Source of the DNA: Aquiflexum sp. TKW24L
GTDB taxonomy: Bacteria; Bacteroidota; Bacteroidia; Cytophagales; Cyclobacteriaceae
DNA: 64,000 nt
Assembly: GCF_023502205.1 (NCBI RefSeq)
Contig: NZ_JAMFLG010000021.1
Location: 1-64,000, forward strand
Direction: 5' to 3'
Both the position numbers and the translations under genes were made by a program. Of this stretch, positions 1 through 8,383 are shown one piece after another (the first letter of the stretch is position 1; the number at the start of each line of letters is the position of its first letter). The notes beneath the pieces are model-generated. The model had not been told where the DNA came from and ran no database searches. It worked only from the letters and a program-made list of their open reading frames with translations.

Positions 1-118
1 AGTTGGAAAGTTGGATGGATTTGACAAGAGCCATAATTCATATCACTTCCAACCGAGACTGAAAAACTGATTATGAAAACTGACTACTGATACAATGCTA
101 ACTGCGACTGAAAACTGA
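1..118. repeat. short degenerate direct repeats downstream of dinB
   Basis: The stretch contains several near copies of a GACTGAAAACTGACTACTG-like unit, seen around positions 57-75, 76-90 and 105-123. The last copy runs into the dinB stop codon (cta at 119-121 on the plus strand). No coding sequence was recognised. Such actgaaaactga-type strings are familiar intergenic material in Bacteroidota; that last point is recollection, not something shown here. Confidence 0.4.
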
Positions 119-1204
119 CTACTCAACATCCCCAAACTCAATCCAAAGCTGTTTTCCTACATAAAGGCTTTCTTCTTCGACATTGAGGTTGGAGATGCCG
201 ATGCCGAAGAGGCGGACGGGGGATTTAAGTTCTTCTTGGTTGAGGAGTTCCAAGGTGGTTTCCCAGATTTTTTCGGGTTCTGTAAACTGCTCAAAAGTCT
301 TGCTTCTCGTCTGAACAGTGAAATCGTGGTATTTGATCTTTAGCGTAACTGTTCTTCCCTTGATCCCGCTTCGGCTGATGCGGCGTTTGAGTTCTTCGAA
401 AATCTCCTCCAATTCAATCAGCCACTCTTCCATTTTAGCCAAATCAGTTTCAAAAGTATTTTCAGCACTCAGCGATTTCCGGATGCGGTTGGGTTGGACT
501 TCGCTCAGGTGAATACCGCGGACAATGTTATAAAAATGAAGCCCTGATTTGCCAAAACGCTTGCTGAGGTATTGCAGGGAAAATTGCTTCAGGTCAAAAC
601 CATTGTGAATGCCGAGTTCTTTCATCTTGTCGGCAGTCACTTTTCCGATTCCAAAAAACCGCTCAATGGGCATCTTCTCCAAAAACGCTTCCGCATCCTT
701 GGGCAAGATGACGGCCTGACCATTGGGTTTGTTGATATCAGAGGCAGTTTTTGCCAAAAACTTGTTGTATGATATTCCCGCTGAGGCATTCAAACCAACT
801 TCGTCTTTGATGCGTTTTCGGATCTCAAGCGCGATTCTTGTGGCAGATGGATTGTTCACTTTGTTTTCTGTCACATCCAAAAAAGCCTCATCCAAGGAAA
901 GCGGCTCGACCAAATCGGTATATGCATAGAAAATCTCTCTAATTTGATTGGAAATCTCTTTATAGCGATCAAATCTCGGTGGAACAAAAATCAGGTGCGG
1001 ACATTTCAGGGCAGCCATTTTGCCGGACATGGCCGAGCGGACACCGTATTTTCTGGCTTCATAGGAAGCTGCAGCTACCACTCCCCTTTCCCTGTTTCCG
1101 CCTACTGCAAGGGGCTTTCCACGCAAGTCAGGATTGTCCATCTGCTCCACGGATGCATAAAAAGCGTCCATGTCGACATGAATGATTTTCCTGACGTTTT
1201 CCAT
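119..1204 (-). CDS. dinB: DNA polymerase IV (Y-family translesion polymerase)
   Basis: The 361-residue protein has the usual DinB length and layout. The N-terminal palm motif HVDMDAFYASVEQ carries Asp11, and SLDEAFLDV carries Asp105 and Glu106; together these are the metal-binding carboxylates of Y-family polymerases. A helix-hairpin-helix-like stretch with GIGKVTADKMKELG follows near residues 185-200, and a little-finger domain occupies the C-terminal third. It extends mismatched or lesion-containing primers during translesion synthesis. The start ATG at 1204 is 3 bp after the pabB stop on the same strand, so the two are probably cotranscribed. No umuD- or lexA-like gene lies nearby. The stop codon falls in a short repeat at the left edge, and the C-terminal sequence LWIEFGDVE looks complete. 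Confidence 0.95.
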   Translation of the reverse strand: MENVRKIIHVDMDAFYASVEQMDNPDLRGKPLAVGGNRERGVVAAASYEARKYGVRSAMSGKMAALKCPHLIFVPPRFDRYKEISNQIREIFYAYTDLVEPLSLDEAFLDVTENKVNNPSATRIALEIRKRIKDEVGLNASAGISYNKFLAKTASDINKPNGQAVILPKDAEAFLEKMPIERFFGIGKVTADKMKELGIHNGFDLKQFSLQYLSKRFGKSGLHFYNIVRGIHLSEVQPNRIRKSLSAENTFETDLAKMEEWLIELEEIFEELKRRISRSGIKGRTVTLKIKYHDFTVQTRSKTFEQFTEPEKIWETTLELLNQEELKSPVRLFGIGISNLNVEEESLYVGKQLWIEFGDVE

Positions 1205-1207
1205 AAG

Positions 1208-2458
1208 CTATTTTCCTTCCAAAACCTCCATAATCGCCGAAGCTTTGAGCAAGCATTCTTCGTATTCGTAGTCAGCATCGGCGTCATAAGTGATCGCTGA
1301 GCCTACGGCAAAGTATCCTTTGCCTGCATTTTTATCAAAAATAATACTGCGGATAACCACATTAAAATCAAAATCACCATTGGCCTGAATATGTCCCAAA
1401 GTTCCCGAAAACCATCCTCTCTGGAAATTTTCATACCGATCGATCAATTCCATACACTTGATTTTTGGCGCGCCTGTCATGCTCCCCATCGGAAATGTGG
1501 CATGGAAAATTTCCTTGAGACCCACATCATTTTTAATAGTGGACGTCACTGTCGAGATCATCTGATGGACTTTGGCAAAGGGATAAACGCCAAAAAGTTC
1601 CTCCACCTCCACAGAACCTGTTTCCGAGATTTTGGATAAGTCATTCCGCATCAGGTCGACGATCATGAGGTTTTCCGCCCGCTCCTTTTCCGAGTATAGC
1701 AATTGGTTTTTCAGTATTTCATCTTCAGCAGCATCCTTTCCTCTTTTGATGGTTCCTTTGATTGGCTGTGCAATCAATTTATTACCTTCTTTTTTCAAGA
1801 ACCGTTCAGGAGAAGCGCCGATAAGGTATTTCTCCTTTGCTTTGAACAAAGAAGAAAAAGGCATGGGTGACTTTTCTTTCAAATCCCTAAAACCGATAAT
1901 CGGATCCCAATATTGACTTTCAAAGGTAAAACCCATACAATAATTCAACTCATACATATCCCCTTCCTCGATATGGTTTTGGATGGCTTTGATGGCAGAG
2001 AAATAGTCTAGTTGGGTAGTCAAAGGATTCACTTTTACTGTAGGATTGGACAGAATCAGTTGGAATGACTCCCTGATTTCTTCGCCTATGCTTTTCCCTT
2101 CAGGATGAAAGACGGTGAAGCTATTTTCGCTGAATTCTATTCTGATTTCAGGAATGAAAAACAAGGACTCGGGACAATCTATCAGTGAAGGATTGTTATT
2201 TGTAAGTTTTTCAACCTTGTTTTTATAATCATAACTGACTATTCCCACCATTTCATTTTTGCCATAATGCCTGTCCGCCTCAGCCAAATCCATGGCTTGA
2301 CCGGCAGCAAGAATGACATTTGGAAATCCTCCATAGGGATAAGTAATCCCATTGTCCTGAAAAAATGAAAAGTAGGAATACCGATTGTCAAACCAATGAA
2401 GTAAATGGCTTTTCCAATCAGGATGCTCGGGAATCGAAAACACAAACTTTTCTGACAT
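1208..2458 (-). CDS. pabB: chorismate-binding enzyme, aminodeoxychorismate synthase component I-like
   Basis: The protein belongs to the anthranilate synthase I/PabB/isochorismate synthase superfamily. Visible motifs are EGDMYELNYC, PIKGTIKRG, ERAENLMIVDLMRNDL, VHQMISTVTS, GSMTGAPK and FNVVIRSI, covering the chorismate- and Mg-binding core of the C-terminal two thirds. PIKGT has the lysine typical of PabB where TrpE normally has PIAGT, so para-aminobenzoate (folate) synthesis is favoured over tryptophan. The start is placed at the Met opening MSEKFVFSIP (2458), because the eight residues upstream (MPLRYFCN) look like leader rather than protein. The yceI terminator lies just upstream and dinB follows immediately. 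No glutamine amidotransferase partner is adjacent. The PabB versus generic assignment rests mainly on the lysine. Confidence 0.82.
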   Translation of the reverse strand: MSEKFVFSIPEHPDWKSHLLHWFDNRYSYFSFFQDNGITYPYGGFPNVILAAGQAMDLAEADRHYGKNEMVGIVSYDYKNKVEKLTNNNPSLIDCPESLFFIPEIRIEFSENSFTVFHPEGKSIGEEIRESFQLILSNPTVKVNPLTTQLDYFSAIKAIQNHIEEGDMYELNYCMGFTFESQYWDPIIGFRDLKEKSPMPFSSLFKAKEKYLIGASPERFLKKEGNKLIAQPIKGTIKRGKDAAEDEILKNQLLYSEKERAENLMIVDLMRNDLSKISETGSVEVEELFGVYPFAKVHQMISTVTSTIKNDVGLKEIFHATFPMGSMTGAPKIKCMELIDRYENFQRGWFSGTLGHIQANGDFDFNVVIRSIIFDKNAGKGYFAVGSAITYDADADYEYEECLLKASAIMEVLEGK

Positions 2459-2482
2459 GTTGCAAAAGTAACGTAATGGCAC

Positions 2483-2512
2483 AAAAAAAAGAGGAAACCC
2501 TGCGGCTTCCTC
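2483..2512 (-). terminator. rho-independent terminator of the YceI gene
   Basis: Read on the minus strand, a GAGGAAGCC / GGTTTCCTC hairpin with a 4-nt loop (2491-2512) is followed by eight T residues (2490-2483). It sits between the YceI stop and the pabB start and should separate the two transcripts. Confidence 0.8.
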
Positions 2513-2537
2513 CTTGATATTTATATACTAAGTTGGA

Positions 2538-3257
2538 TTAGTTCGCTTTGATATCGAATCCTACAGAAACTGTATTGTAGATGAATTGATCTTTTGCTTT
2601 GTCAACTGCAGTGCTTTCGTCATTGTAAGCCAAACCCCAAGCTGTTCTGTCGATATTGAAACCTGCAGAAGCGGAAACTGCTCCGTCCACAATAGACACG
2701 GAAGCCGGGAATTTGATGTTTTTGGTAGTACCTCTCATAGTCAGGTTACCTGAAATCCAATGGGTTGGATTGGAAGGAGCAACTTCAGAGTCCTTCTTTG
2801 GTGTATTTTTAGAAGTGAATTCCTCTTTGTCAGCGATGGCACCTGCCGAATATGGCTCCACCGAAGTCAATTCAAACTGAGCTTGTGGATGGTTGGAAGC
2901 ATCAAAGAAATCAGGAGACTGAAGGTGACCCCAAAGTTTTCCGTAATTTTCATCCGATTCTTGCATGTCTTGGATTTTCAAGCCTGTGATGTCAAATACA
3001 AACTTTGCCCCTGTAAGTTCTTCACCTTGTACCATAACCTCTCCGGTTGTTACCGGAATGACACCGAAATGCTGACCTGTTGGCTTATAGCCTCTCCAGT
3101 TAATTTGACTTGTAGATGCATTAATGGCCAAAGTTGTACCTAATGCTTCAGCTACCTCAGCTGCATCCGTAGCTTCAACAGTGTCACTAGGTTTGCCACA
3201 TGCTACCACGATAAAGGCAAGAGCAATAACCAAACCTGTTTTTTGTAATAATTTCAT
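2538..3257 (-). CDS. YceI-family periplasmic lipoprotein
   Basis: The 239-residue protein begins with a lipoprotein signal peptide (MKLLQKTGLVIALAFIVVAC, lipobox Cys20). A low-complexity acidic linker follows, then a YceI-like lipocalin fold: INWRGYKPTGQHFGVIPV near the start, GEELTGAKFVFDITGLK, HPQAQFELTSV, and a C-terminal strand series ending YNTVSVGFDIKAN. YceI-family proteins bind long isoprenoid or other lipid ligands in a beta-barrel, but the physiological role is mostly unknown. It is a single-gene transcript, with a terminator downstream and a divergent gene upstream. The 150-bp divergent region is very AT-rich. The family call is firm; the ligand cannot be read from the sequence. 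Confidence 0.88.
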   Translation of the reverse strand: MKLLQKTGLVIALAFIVVACGKPSDTVEATDAAEVAEALGTTLAINASTSQINWRGYKPTGQHFGVIPVTTGEVMVQGEELTGAKFVFDITGLKIQDMQESDENYGKLWGHLQSPDFFDASNHPQAQFELTSVEPYSAGAIADKEEFTSKNTPKKDSEVAPSNPTHWISGNLTMRGTTKNIKFPASVSIVDGAVSASAGFNIDRTAWGLAYNDESTAVDKAKDQFIYNTVSVGFDIKAN

Positions 3258-3407
3258 AATGTTGAGTGTTGTTGTTTAATTTATATGTACATACATATGT
3301 GTATATACATTTAAAACTATTTTGGGTCAAAAAAGTTCAAATCAGTTAAAAAAAAATAAATTTGATCCTCAGGTATTTGGATACCATCAGACTATAAACC
3401 TATATAA

Positions 3408-3932
3408 ATGGCTTTAATTAAAAGTTTAAGGGGTTTTAGCCCCGTTTTTGGAGACAATTGTTGGTTGGCTGAAAACGCCACGGTGGTCGGGGATGTGATC
3501 ATGGGCAAAAACTGTACGGTATGGTTCAATGCCGTAGTCCGCGGAGATGTGCACCACATTCGGATCGGAGATGACACTAATATTCAGGATGGTGCTGTCA
3601 TTCATTGCACCTACCAAAAATCAGGGACCATTATAGGCAATAAAGTTTCCATTGCGCACAATGCCGTTGTCCATGGATGCACGATCCATGACAATGTTCT
3701 GATTGGTATGGGAGCAATCATCATGGACAATGCGGTAGTACATTCGGGTGCTGTGATTGCCGCAGGTGCTGTAGTTTTGGCAGGGACGATTGTGGAAGCC
3801 AATTCAATATATGCCGGCATGCCTGCCAAAAAAGTAAAGGAAACAGGCCCTGAAATGCTCGAAGTCATTGAGAGGACAGCACGCAACTACCCGATGTATG
3901 CCGAATGGTTTAAAGAAAGCGAATCAAAATGA
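3408..3932 (+). CDS. gamma-carbonic anhydrase-like left-handed beta-helix protein (YrdA/PaaY/CaiE type)
   Basis: The 174-residue protein consists of hexapeptide repeats of the left-handed beta-helix from about residue 12 to 150 (for example VVGDVIMGKNCTVWFNAVVR, then GAVIAAGAVVLAG). Conserved gamma-class features are VVRGDVHHIRIGDDTNIQD, a histidine in VIHCTYQ, and the pair IAHNAVVHG, which in family members supplies zinc-ligand histidines between subunits of the trimer. It may hydrate CO2 or act on an acyl-thioester, since many close relatives lack measured carbonic anhydrase activity. It ends with an amphipathic C-terminal helix. The stop overlaps the next start by 4 bp (ATGA), so the two genes are translationally coupled. 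Confidence 0.9.
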   Translation: MALIKSLRGFSPVFGDNCWLAENATVVGDVIMGKNCTVWFNAVVRGDVHHIRIGDDTNIQDGAVIHCTYQKSGTIIGNKVSIAHNAVVHGCTIHDNVLIGMGAIIMDNAVVHSGAVIAAGAVVLAGTIVEANSIYAGMPAKKVKETGPEMLEVIERTARNYPMYAEWFKESESK

Positions 3933-4420
3933 ATCGATTCTTAACCAAATTCAGCACCAACAGAAACATTGCCATACTTTTTGTCCTGTTTCTGGGATTC
4001 AATCTTTGGATCTTACCGAGCATGATGCCCGGAGAAAAACCTCTTGATTTAGAGATTTTTTATACCGCAGAAGAAGCTTACGTCAAGGTTGAAGGATTCT
4101 CTTCTGAAGTCAGGGAAAGCTACAGGATGGGTTTGATGGTTTCTGACATGCTATATCCAATGGTGTATGGAGCCCTTTTTTCCTTTGTGATTTTCAGACT
4201 TTGGCAAAATGAAAAGCTTGTCGCCTTGCCCTTATTCATTATGATATTCGATATCATCGAAAACATCGGCATCATCAATGTTTTAATTCTATACCCTGAA
4301 AAAAGCCATTTTTGGGGGTCTTTGGCCGGTATTTCAACAGCCATAAAGTGGTCCTTTACCGCTATTACCATTTTGATTGTTTTGGTCGGAGTAGGCAAAA
4401 AAGTGTTGTTAAAAAAATAA
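3929..4420 (+). CDS. small multi-spanning membrane protein of unknown function
   Basis: The 163-residue protein has about four predicted transmembrane segments, near residues 15-33, 68-90, 94-115 and 125-157. An extracytoplasmic loop after the first helix contains FYTAEEAYVKVEGFS. The loop pattern and the DIIENIGIINVLILYP stretch resemble Bacteroidota conserved hypothetical membrane proteins, but no function is known. It starts within the stop of the carbonic anhydrase-like gene (ATGA overlap). A link to bicarbonate or acyl metabolism would be inference from position only. Confidence 0.7.
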   Translation: MNRFLTKFSTNRNIAILFVLFLGFNLWILPSMMPGEKPLDLEIFYTAEEAYVKVEGFSSEVRESYRMGLMVSDMLYPMVYGALFSFVIFRLWQNEKLVALPLFIMIFDIIENIGIINVLILYPEKSHFWGSLAGISTAIKWSFTAITILIVLVGVGKKVLLKK

Positions 4421-4650
4421 ATTTGCTTTGGGAAATTATTTTCTTCCGTTGAATTTCCTTGCTATAAACTTTTATGATTATCCGGATGAATGCACCTTAT
4501 AAAATTATCTTTAAAGATTTTCTTAGGGCTTCATGAAATCTATCATTAAGTGTAAAATATTTATTTGAATCAGGCCCCGAAAACTTTAACCAGATTTTTT
4601 TGTGATTCCCCAAAAGCGGACTATTTTTATTCGGATTAGAAAATTTTGTT

Positions 4651-5364
4651 ATGAAAGAAGAATATTTTAAGTGGTACTCTCCCCATTTGCATAGAGATGT
4701 GCAGATGCTCGCTTTTGGTCATGCAGGCTACCCAGTTATATTGTACCCGACTTCCATGGGTTCATTCCATGAAAATAGAGACATGGGTTTGATAGGAGCA
4801 GCAAGTTGGTATATCCAACAAGGCCTTGTTCAGATATTCTGCCCGGAAAGCAATGACAGGAACAGTTTTTACAACAAGCAAATCCATCCCCATCAACGTA
4901 TCCAAAATCACATTGCCTATGACCATATGATCCGCTATGAAATCGTAGAAAAAATCAGGCATAATACCTCGGTCGGCAAGGTCGTCGTGGCCGGTTGTAG
5001 CTTTGGTGGATACCATGCTGCCAATTTTGCTTTCCGATATCCCGGTTTTGTCAGTCATATGTTTTCATTGTCCGGGGCATTTGAGATCAGAAACTTCATG
5101 GATGGGTATAACCATGGCGATATCTTTTACAATTCCCCTTTGGAATTTTTACCTGGCAACCATGATGGTGATTTATGGAAAATGGACATCGTTCTTGGCA
5201 CCTCTAATTGGGATATCTGCTTTGATGCCAATGTCAAACTAAGCGATGCCTTGGAAGGAAAAAGCGTCCGCCACTGGCTAGATGTCCGCAAGGACAAGCA
5301 CCATGACTGGCCAATATGGAAGGAAATGTTCCCCCACTATTTATCAAGAATCAAGTTCAATTAA
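4651..5364 (+). CDS. esterase-family alpha/beta hydrolase, first gene of the ligase cassette
   Basis: The 237-residue cytoplasmic protein has no signal peptide. It has an esterase D/antigen 85-like alpha/beta-hydrolase fold with nucleophile elbow GCSFGG (Ser117), and DKHHDWPIW near residue 223, which should hold the catalytic histidine. Only 17 bp separate it from the ATP-grasp gene downstream, and four more genes follow on the same strand. The context suggests it trims, releases or hydrolyses an ester or amide product made by the neighbouring ligases. The 230 bp upstream is AT-rich and probably holds the promoter. The substrate is unknown. Confidence 0.85.
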   Translation: MKEEYFKWYSPHLHRDVQMLAFGHAGYPVILYPTSMGSFHENRDMGLIGAASWYIQQGLVQIFCPESNDRNSFYNKQIHPHQRIQNHIAYDHMIRYEIVEKIRHNTSVGKVVVAGCSFGGYHAANFAFRYPGFVSHMFSLSGAFEIRNFMDGYNHGDIFYNSPLEFLPGNHDGDLWKMDIVLGTSNWDICFDANVKLSDALEGKSVRHWLDVRKDKHHDWPIWKEMFPHYLSRIKFN

Positions 5365-5381
5365 CCAAATACCAACCATAT

Positions 5382-6338
5382 ATGAAAAAGATAGGAATTC
5401 TGTTTGGCATGGAAGATACTTTTCCCCATGCATTTGTCGAAAGAGTCAATGAAAAAAAAGAGAAAGGAATCATTGCAGAACCTGTTTTGATCGATAAGGT
5501 AATCCAAAACAAACTTTCTGAATATGCTGTCATCATTGACAGGATTTCTCAGGATGTGCCGTTTTACAGGGCTTATCTCAAAAATGCCGCCTTGACAGGT
5601 ACCGCAGTGATCAACAATCCGTTTTGGTGGAGTGCTGATGATAAGTTTTTTAACAATGCCCTCGCCGATCAGTTGGGTGTCCCACTCCCAAACACCGTGA
5701 TTTTACCTTCTGCTCAACATCCTACTGATACGACCCCAAAGTCATTCAGAAACTTAAAAATGCCTCTGGATTGGCAAGGGATTTTTGACTACATAGGTTT
5801 TCCTGCCTACATGAAGCCCTATGCAGGTGGAGGTTGGAAAAACGTTTACCGCTTGGAGAACAAAGAAGAATTCTTCCAAAAACATCAGGAAACAGGACAA
5901 TTGGTCATGTTGCTTCAGGAAGAAATCGTATTTCAGGAATATTTCAGGGTGTATTGTCTTGCCGGCAAGGCTGTCCGCATCATGCAGTATGAACCCCGCA
6001 ATCCCCACCATCTACGCTATGTGGTCGATGGACCACCATCTTCCAAAAAACTATTGGCAACAGTGAAAGATTACACCATCAAGCTTTGTGAAGGTTTGGG
6101 GTATGATTTCAACACGGTTGAATTTGCAGTCAAAGACGGTGTGCCTTATGCAATAGATTTTGGAAATCCTGCCCCGGACGCAGACATCAACTCTGTCGGT
6201 CAGGCAAATTTTGATTGGGTTGTAGAAGAGGCCGCAAAAATGGCGATTGCCTATGCCAAATCACACAAACCCGGTCAGGTAAACCTCACTTGGGGTACTT
6301 TTATGAAAAATGCAGTCAGCTCCGCAAAAAGATTCTGA
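5382..6338 (+). CDS. RimK-like ATP-grasp carboxylate-amine ligase
   Basis: The chosen start is the Met in MKKIGILFGMED (5382), because the upstream in-frame extension overlaps the hydrolase gene and has no family character. The 318-residue protein has the ATP-grasp order. An N-terminal Rossmann-like part is followed by FPAYMKPYAGGGWKNVYRL (nucleotide-binding Lys and Gly-rich loop, about residues 148-166), then FQEYFRVYCLAGKAVRIMQY. A metal-binding end region contains VEFAVKDGVPYAIDFGNPAPD, where Asp and Asn replace the usual E-x-N. It should activate a carboxylate as acyl phosphate and couple it to an amine. The next gene starts 3 bp after the stop. The substrate cannot be deduced. Confidence 0.85.
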   Translation: MKKIGILFGMEDTFPHAFVERVNEKKEKGIIAEPVLIDKVIQNKLSEYAVIIDRISQDVPFYRAYLKNAALTGTAVINNPFWWSADDKFFNNALADQLGVPLPNTVILPSAQHPTDTTPKSFRNLKMPLDWQGIFDYIGFPAYMKPYAGGGWKNVYRLENKEEFFQKHQETGQLVMLLQEEIVFQEYFRVYCLAGKAVRIMQYEPRNPHHLRYVVDGPPSSKKLLATVKDYTIKLCEGLGYDFNTVEFAVKDGVPYAIDFGNPAPDADINSVGQANFDWVVEEAAKMAIAYAKSHKPGQVNLTWGTFMKNAVSSAKRF

Positions 6339-6341
6339 TAT

Positions 6342-7451
6342 ATGAGAAAGTTACCCGTTTTTACTTTGGGTGTTGAAGAGGAATATCAAATCATCGACCC
6401 CAACACCAGGGACCTGAGATCCCATATGTCCAAAATTGTAGATGGTGCCAAAATCATTCTGAAAGAGCAGGTAAAAGCAGAAATGCATCAGTCTGTCGTA
6501 GAAGTTGGTACCAATATCTGCCAAAACATTGCCGATGCACGGCAGGAGGTCTCTTACCTGAGAAGAAAAATTGTTGACTTGGCCGATGAGCAAAAATTAA
6601 TTGTCGGCGCATCGGGTACCCATCCATTTTCAAAATGGCAGGAGCAGCCCATTACCGATGATCCACGGTATCATATGATTGTCAATGAGCTTCAGGATAC
6701 TGCAAGGTCAAATTTAATTTTTGGACTCCATGTCCATGTGGGGATCGAAAATAGGGAACTTGCGCTGCAGATCATGAATCAGGCATGTTATTTCCTTCCG
6801 CATATTTATGCGCTTTCGACCAACTCCCCTTTTTGGGAAGGAAGAAATACAGGCTTTAAAGCATTCAGAGCTCACGTTTTCGCAAAGTTTCCGAGAACAG
6901 GACTTCCTGAATATTTTGATTCAGTGCAGTCTTACGACAATTTTCTGGAGACTTTGGTCAAAACAAACTGTATCGACAATCCCAAAAAAATCTGGTGGGA
7001 CCTGAGGATGCATCCTTTCTTCAGTACCATCGAATTTAGGATCTGCGACATGTGCCTGACAGTAAACGAAACGATCTGCATCACGGCCCTTATCCAAGCT
7101 GTAGTCGCCAAACTTTACAAAATGAGTATGATGAATACCAGCTTCAATATATACAGAATAGCTTTGATCCGTGAAAACAAGTTCAGGGCAGCGAGGTACG
7201 GGACTGATGGACAGATGATTGATTTTGGTCAGAAAAAAGAAGTAGCGTACAAGGAATTGATGGTGGAGCTGTTGGAATTTATCGACGATGTTGTAGATGA
7301 ATTGGGCAGCAGAGAAGAAATCAATTATGTCTATGAAATTCTCAAAAACGGTACAGGAGCAGACAAGCAACTTGCTGAATTTGAGAAAAACGACCATAAT
7401 TTTTCCAAAGTAGTGGACTTCATTGTGGGAGAATTCACAAAGGGTATCTGA
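6342..7451 (+). CDS. carboxylate-amine ligase, GCS2/YbdK-like (glutamate-cysteine ligase family 2)
   Basis: The 369-residue protein opens with TLGVEEEYQIIDP; the triple glutamate at residues 12-14 is the GCS2 hallmark that binds Mg-ATP. Further family motifs are GTHPFSKW near residue 92 and FGLHVHVGIENRE near 128. YbdK-type proteins have glutamine synthetase-like folds and form gamma-glutamyl or similar amide bonds, although many are not genuine glutathione enzymes. Here it sits between an ATP-grasp ligase and a glutamine amidotransferase, which argues for an unusual product rather than glutathione. The 97-bp gap downstream contains a TAACTTTG box, so the last two genes may have an extra promoter. 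Confidence 0.9.
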   Translation: MRKLPVFTLGVEEEYQIIDPNTRDLRSHMSKIVDGAKIILKEQVKAEMHQSVVEVGTNICQNIADARQEVSYLRRKIVDLADEQKLIVGASGTHPFSKWQEQPITDDPRYHMIVNELQDTARSNLIFGLHVHVGIENRELALQIMNQACYFLPHIYALSTNSPFWEGRNTGFKAFRAHVFAKFPRTGLPEYFDSVQSYDNFLETLVKTNCIDNPKKIWWDLRMHPFFSTIEFRICDMCLTVNETICITALIQAVVAKLYKMSMMNTSFNIYRIALIRENKFRAARYGTDGQMIDFGQKKEVAYKELMVELLEFIDDVVDELGSREEINYVYEILKNGTGADKQLAEFEKNDHNFSKVVDFIVGEFTKGI

Positions 7452-7515
7452 TTACGAAAGGGTTTTGAATGTAGGTTGCCAAATATCTTTTACACAATCT
7501 ACATTCAATAATCTT

Positions 7516-7523
7516 TAACTTTG
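7516..7523 (+). promoter_or_regulatory. candidate Bacteroidota -7 promoter box before the amidotransferase
   Basis: TAACTTTG fits the Bacteroidota -7 consensus TAnnTTTG and lies 25 bp before the ATG at 7549, in the only sizeable gap of the cassette. No convincing -33 TTTG box was found at the usual spacing, so this is tentative. Confidence 0.4.
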
Positions 7524-7548
7524 CTGCGCTTCAAATCACAAAATCAAC

Positions 7549-8373
7549 ATGGAGGAAAAAATCAAAGTCGGTGTTTTGGACATGTACAATGGCAAAGCCA
7601 ATCAAGGCATGCGCTGTATTCATGACATCGTAGGAAGGTTTTCCAATGAACTCAGTCTACAGGTTTTTGATGTAAGACAAAATGCTGATGTACCCCTAGT
7701 CGAGGATTTTAACCTGTATATCTCAAGCGGTGGACCCGGAAATCCACTTGAAGGCGATGGTATATGGGATAAAAAATATTACCAACTTCTAGATGACATC
7801 TGGGCTTGGAACCAGACCAATGAAAGAAAAAAATATATCCTTTTCATTTGTCATTCCTATCAGATGGCCGTGCAGCATTTTGGACTTGCCCAAGTGACAC
7901 GGAGAAAATCCACCTCCTTCGGAGTGATGACCATACACAAAACAGAATCGGGTATGACCGATCCACTTTTTGAGGGATTGGACAATCCATTTTGGGCAAT
8001 AGATTCCAGAGATTATCAGGTAGTGGAACCTCATGTAAAAAAATTCAAAGAAATGAATGCGGACATCATCGCTCTTGAAAAATACCGGAACCACGTAGAA
8101 TATGAAAGAGCAATAATGGCAATTAGGTTTTCTCCAGAAATGGTTGGGACCCAATTTCATCCCGAAGCCGACCCGGTCGGTTTTTTGAGCCATCTCAAAA
8201 AACATGAAGTAAGGGATGAAATCATAGCCCTAAGGGGAAAGGCAAGATACCTATCGATGCTCGAACATATCGTAGAAGAACATACCATCTACAAAACCAA
8301 CGAAACGCTGATTCCCAATTTCCTGTCACAATCCATCCAATCCATCAAAGAGCAACAGGCCATCCTACAATAA
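7549..8373 (+). CDS. class I glutamine amidotransferase (GMP synthase-type GATase)
   Basis: The 274-residue protein has a GATase-1 fold. ISSGGPGNP near residues 58-66 forms the oxyanion-strand region. The nucleophile is Cys101 in FICHSYQM, where the canonical G-x-C-x-G has lost its glycines. His204 and Glu206 in GTQFHPEAD complete the triad. The enzyme should release ammonia from glutamine, but no synthase domain is fused. The neighbouring ligases are the likely acceptors of the nitrogen, or the protein may hydrolyse a gamma-glutamyl product as GATase-like peptidases do. The C-terminal ~60 residues after the triad are an extra helical tail. Confidence 0.88.
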   Translation: MEEKIKVGVLDMYNGKANQGMRCIHDIVGRFSNELSLQVFDVRQNADVPLVEDFNLYISSGGPGNPLEGDGIWDKKYYQLLDDIWAWNQTNERKKYILFICHSYQMAVQHFGLAQVTRRKSTSFGVMTIHKTESGMTDPLFEGLDNPFWAIDSRDYQVVEPHVKKFKEMNADIIALEKYRNHVEYERAIMAIRFSPEMVGTQFHPEADPVGFLSHLKKHEVRDEIIALRGKARYLSMLEHIVEEHTIYKTNETLIPNFLSQSIQSIKEQQAILQ

Positions 8374-8383
8374 CAATTGAAAT

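Noticed and set aside
6342-8373. Glutathione biosynthesis genes
   Set aside because: YbdK-like GCS2 proteins are often not glutathione enzymes, no glutathione synthetase signature is present, and the GATase and permuted ATP-grasp do not fit.
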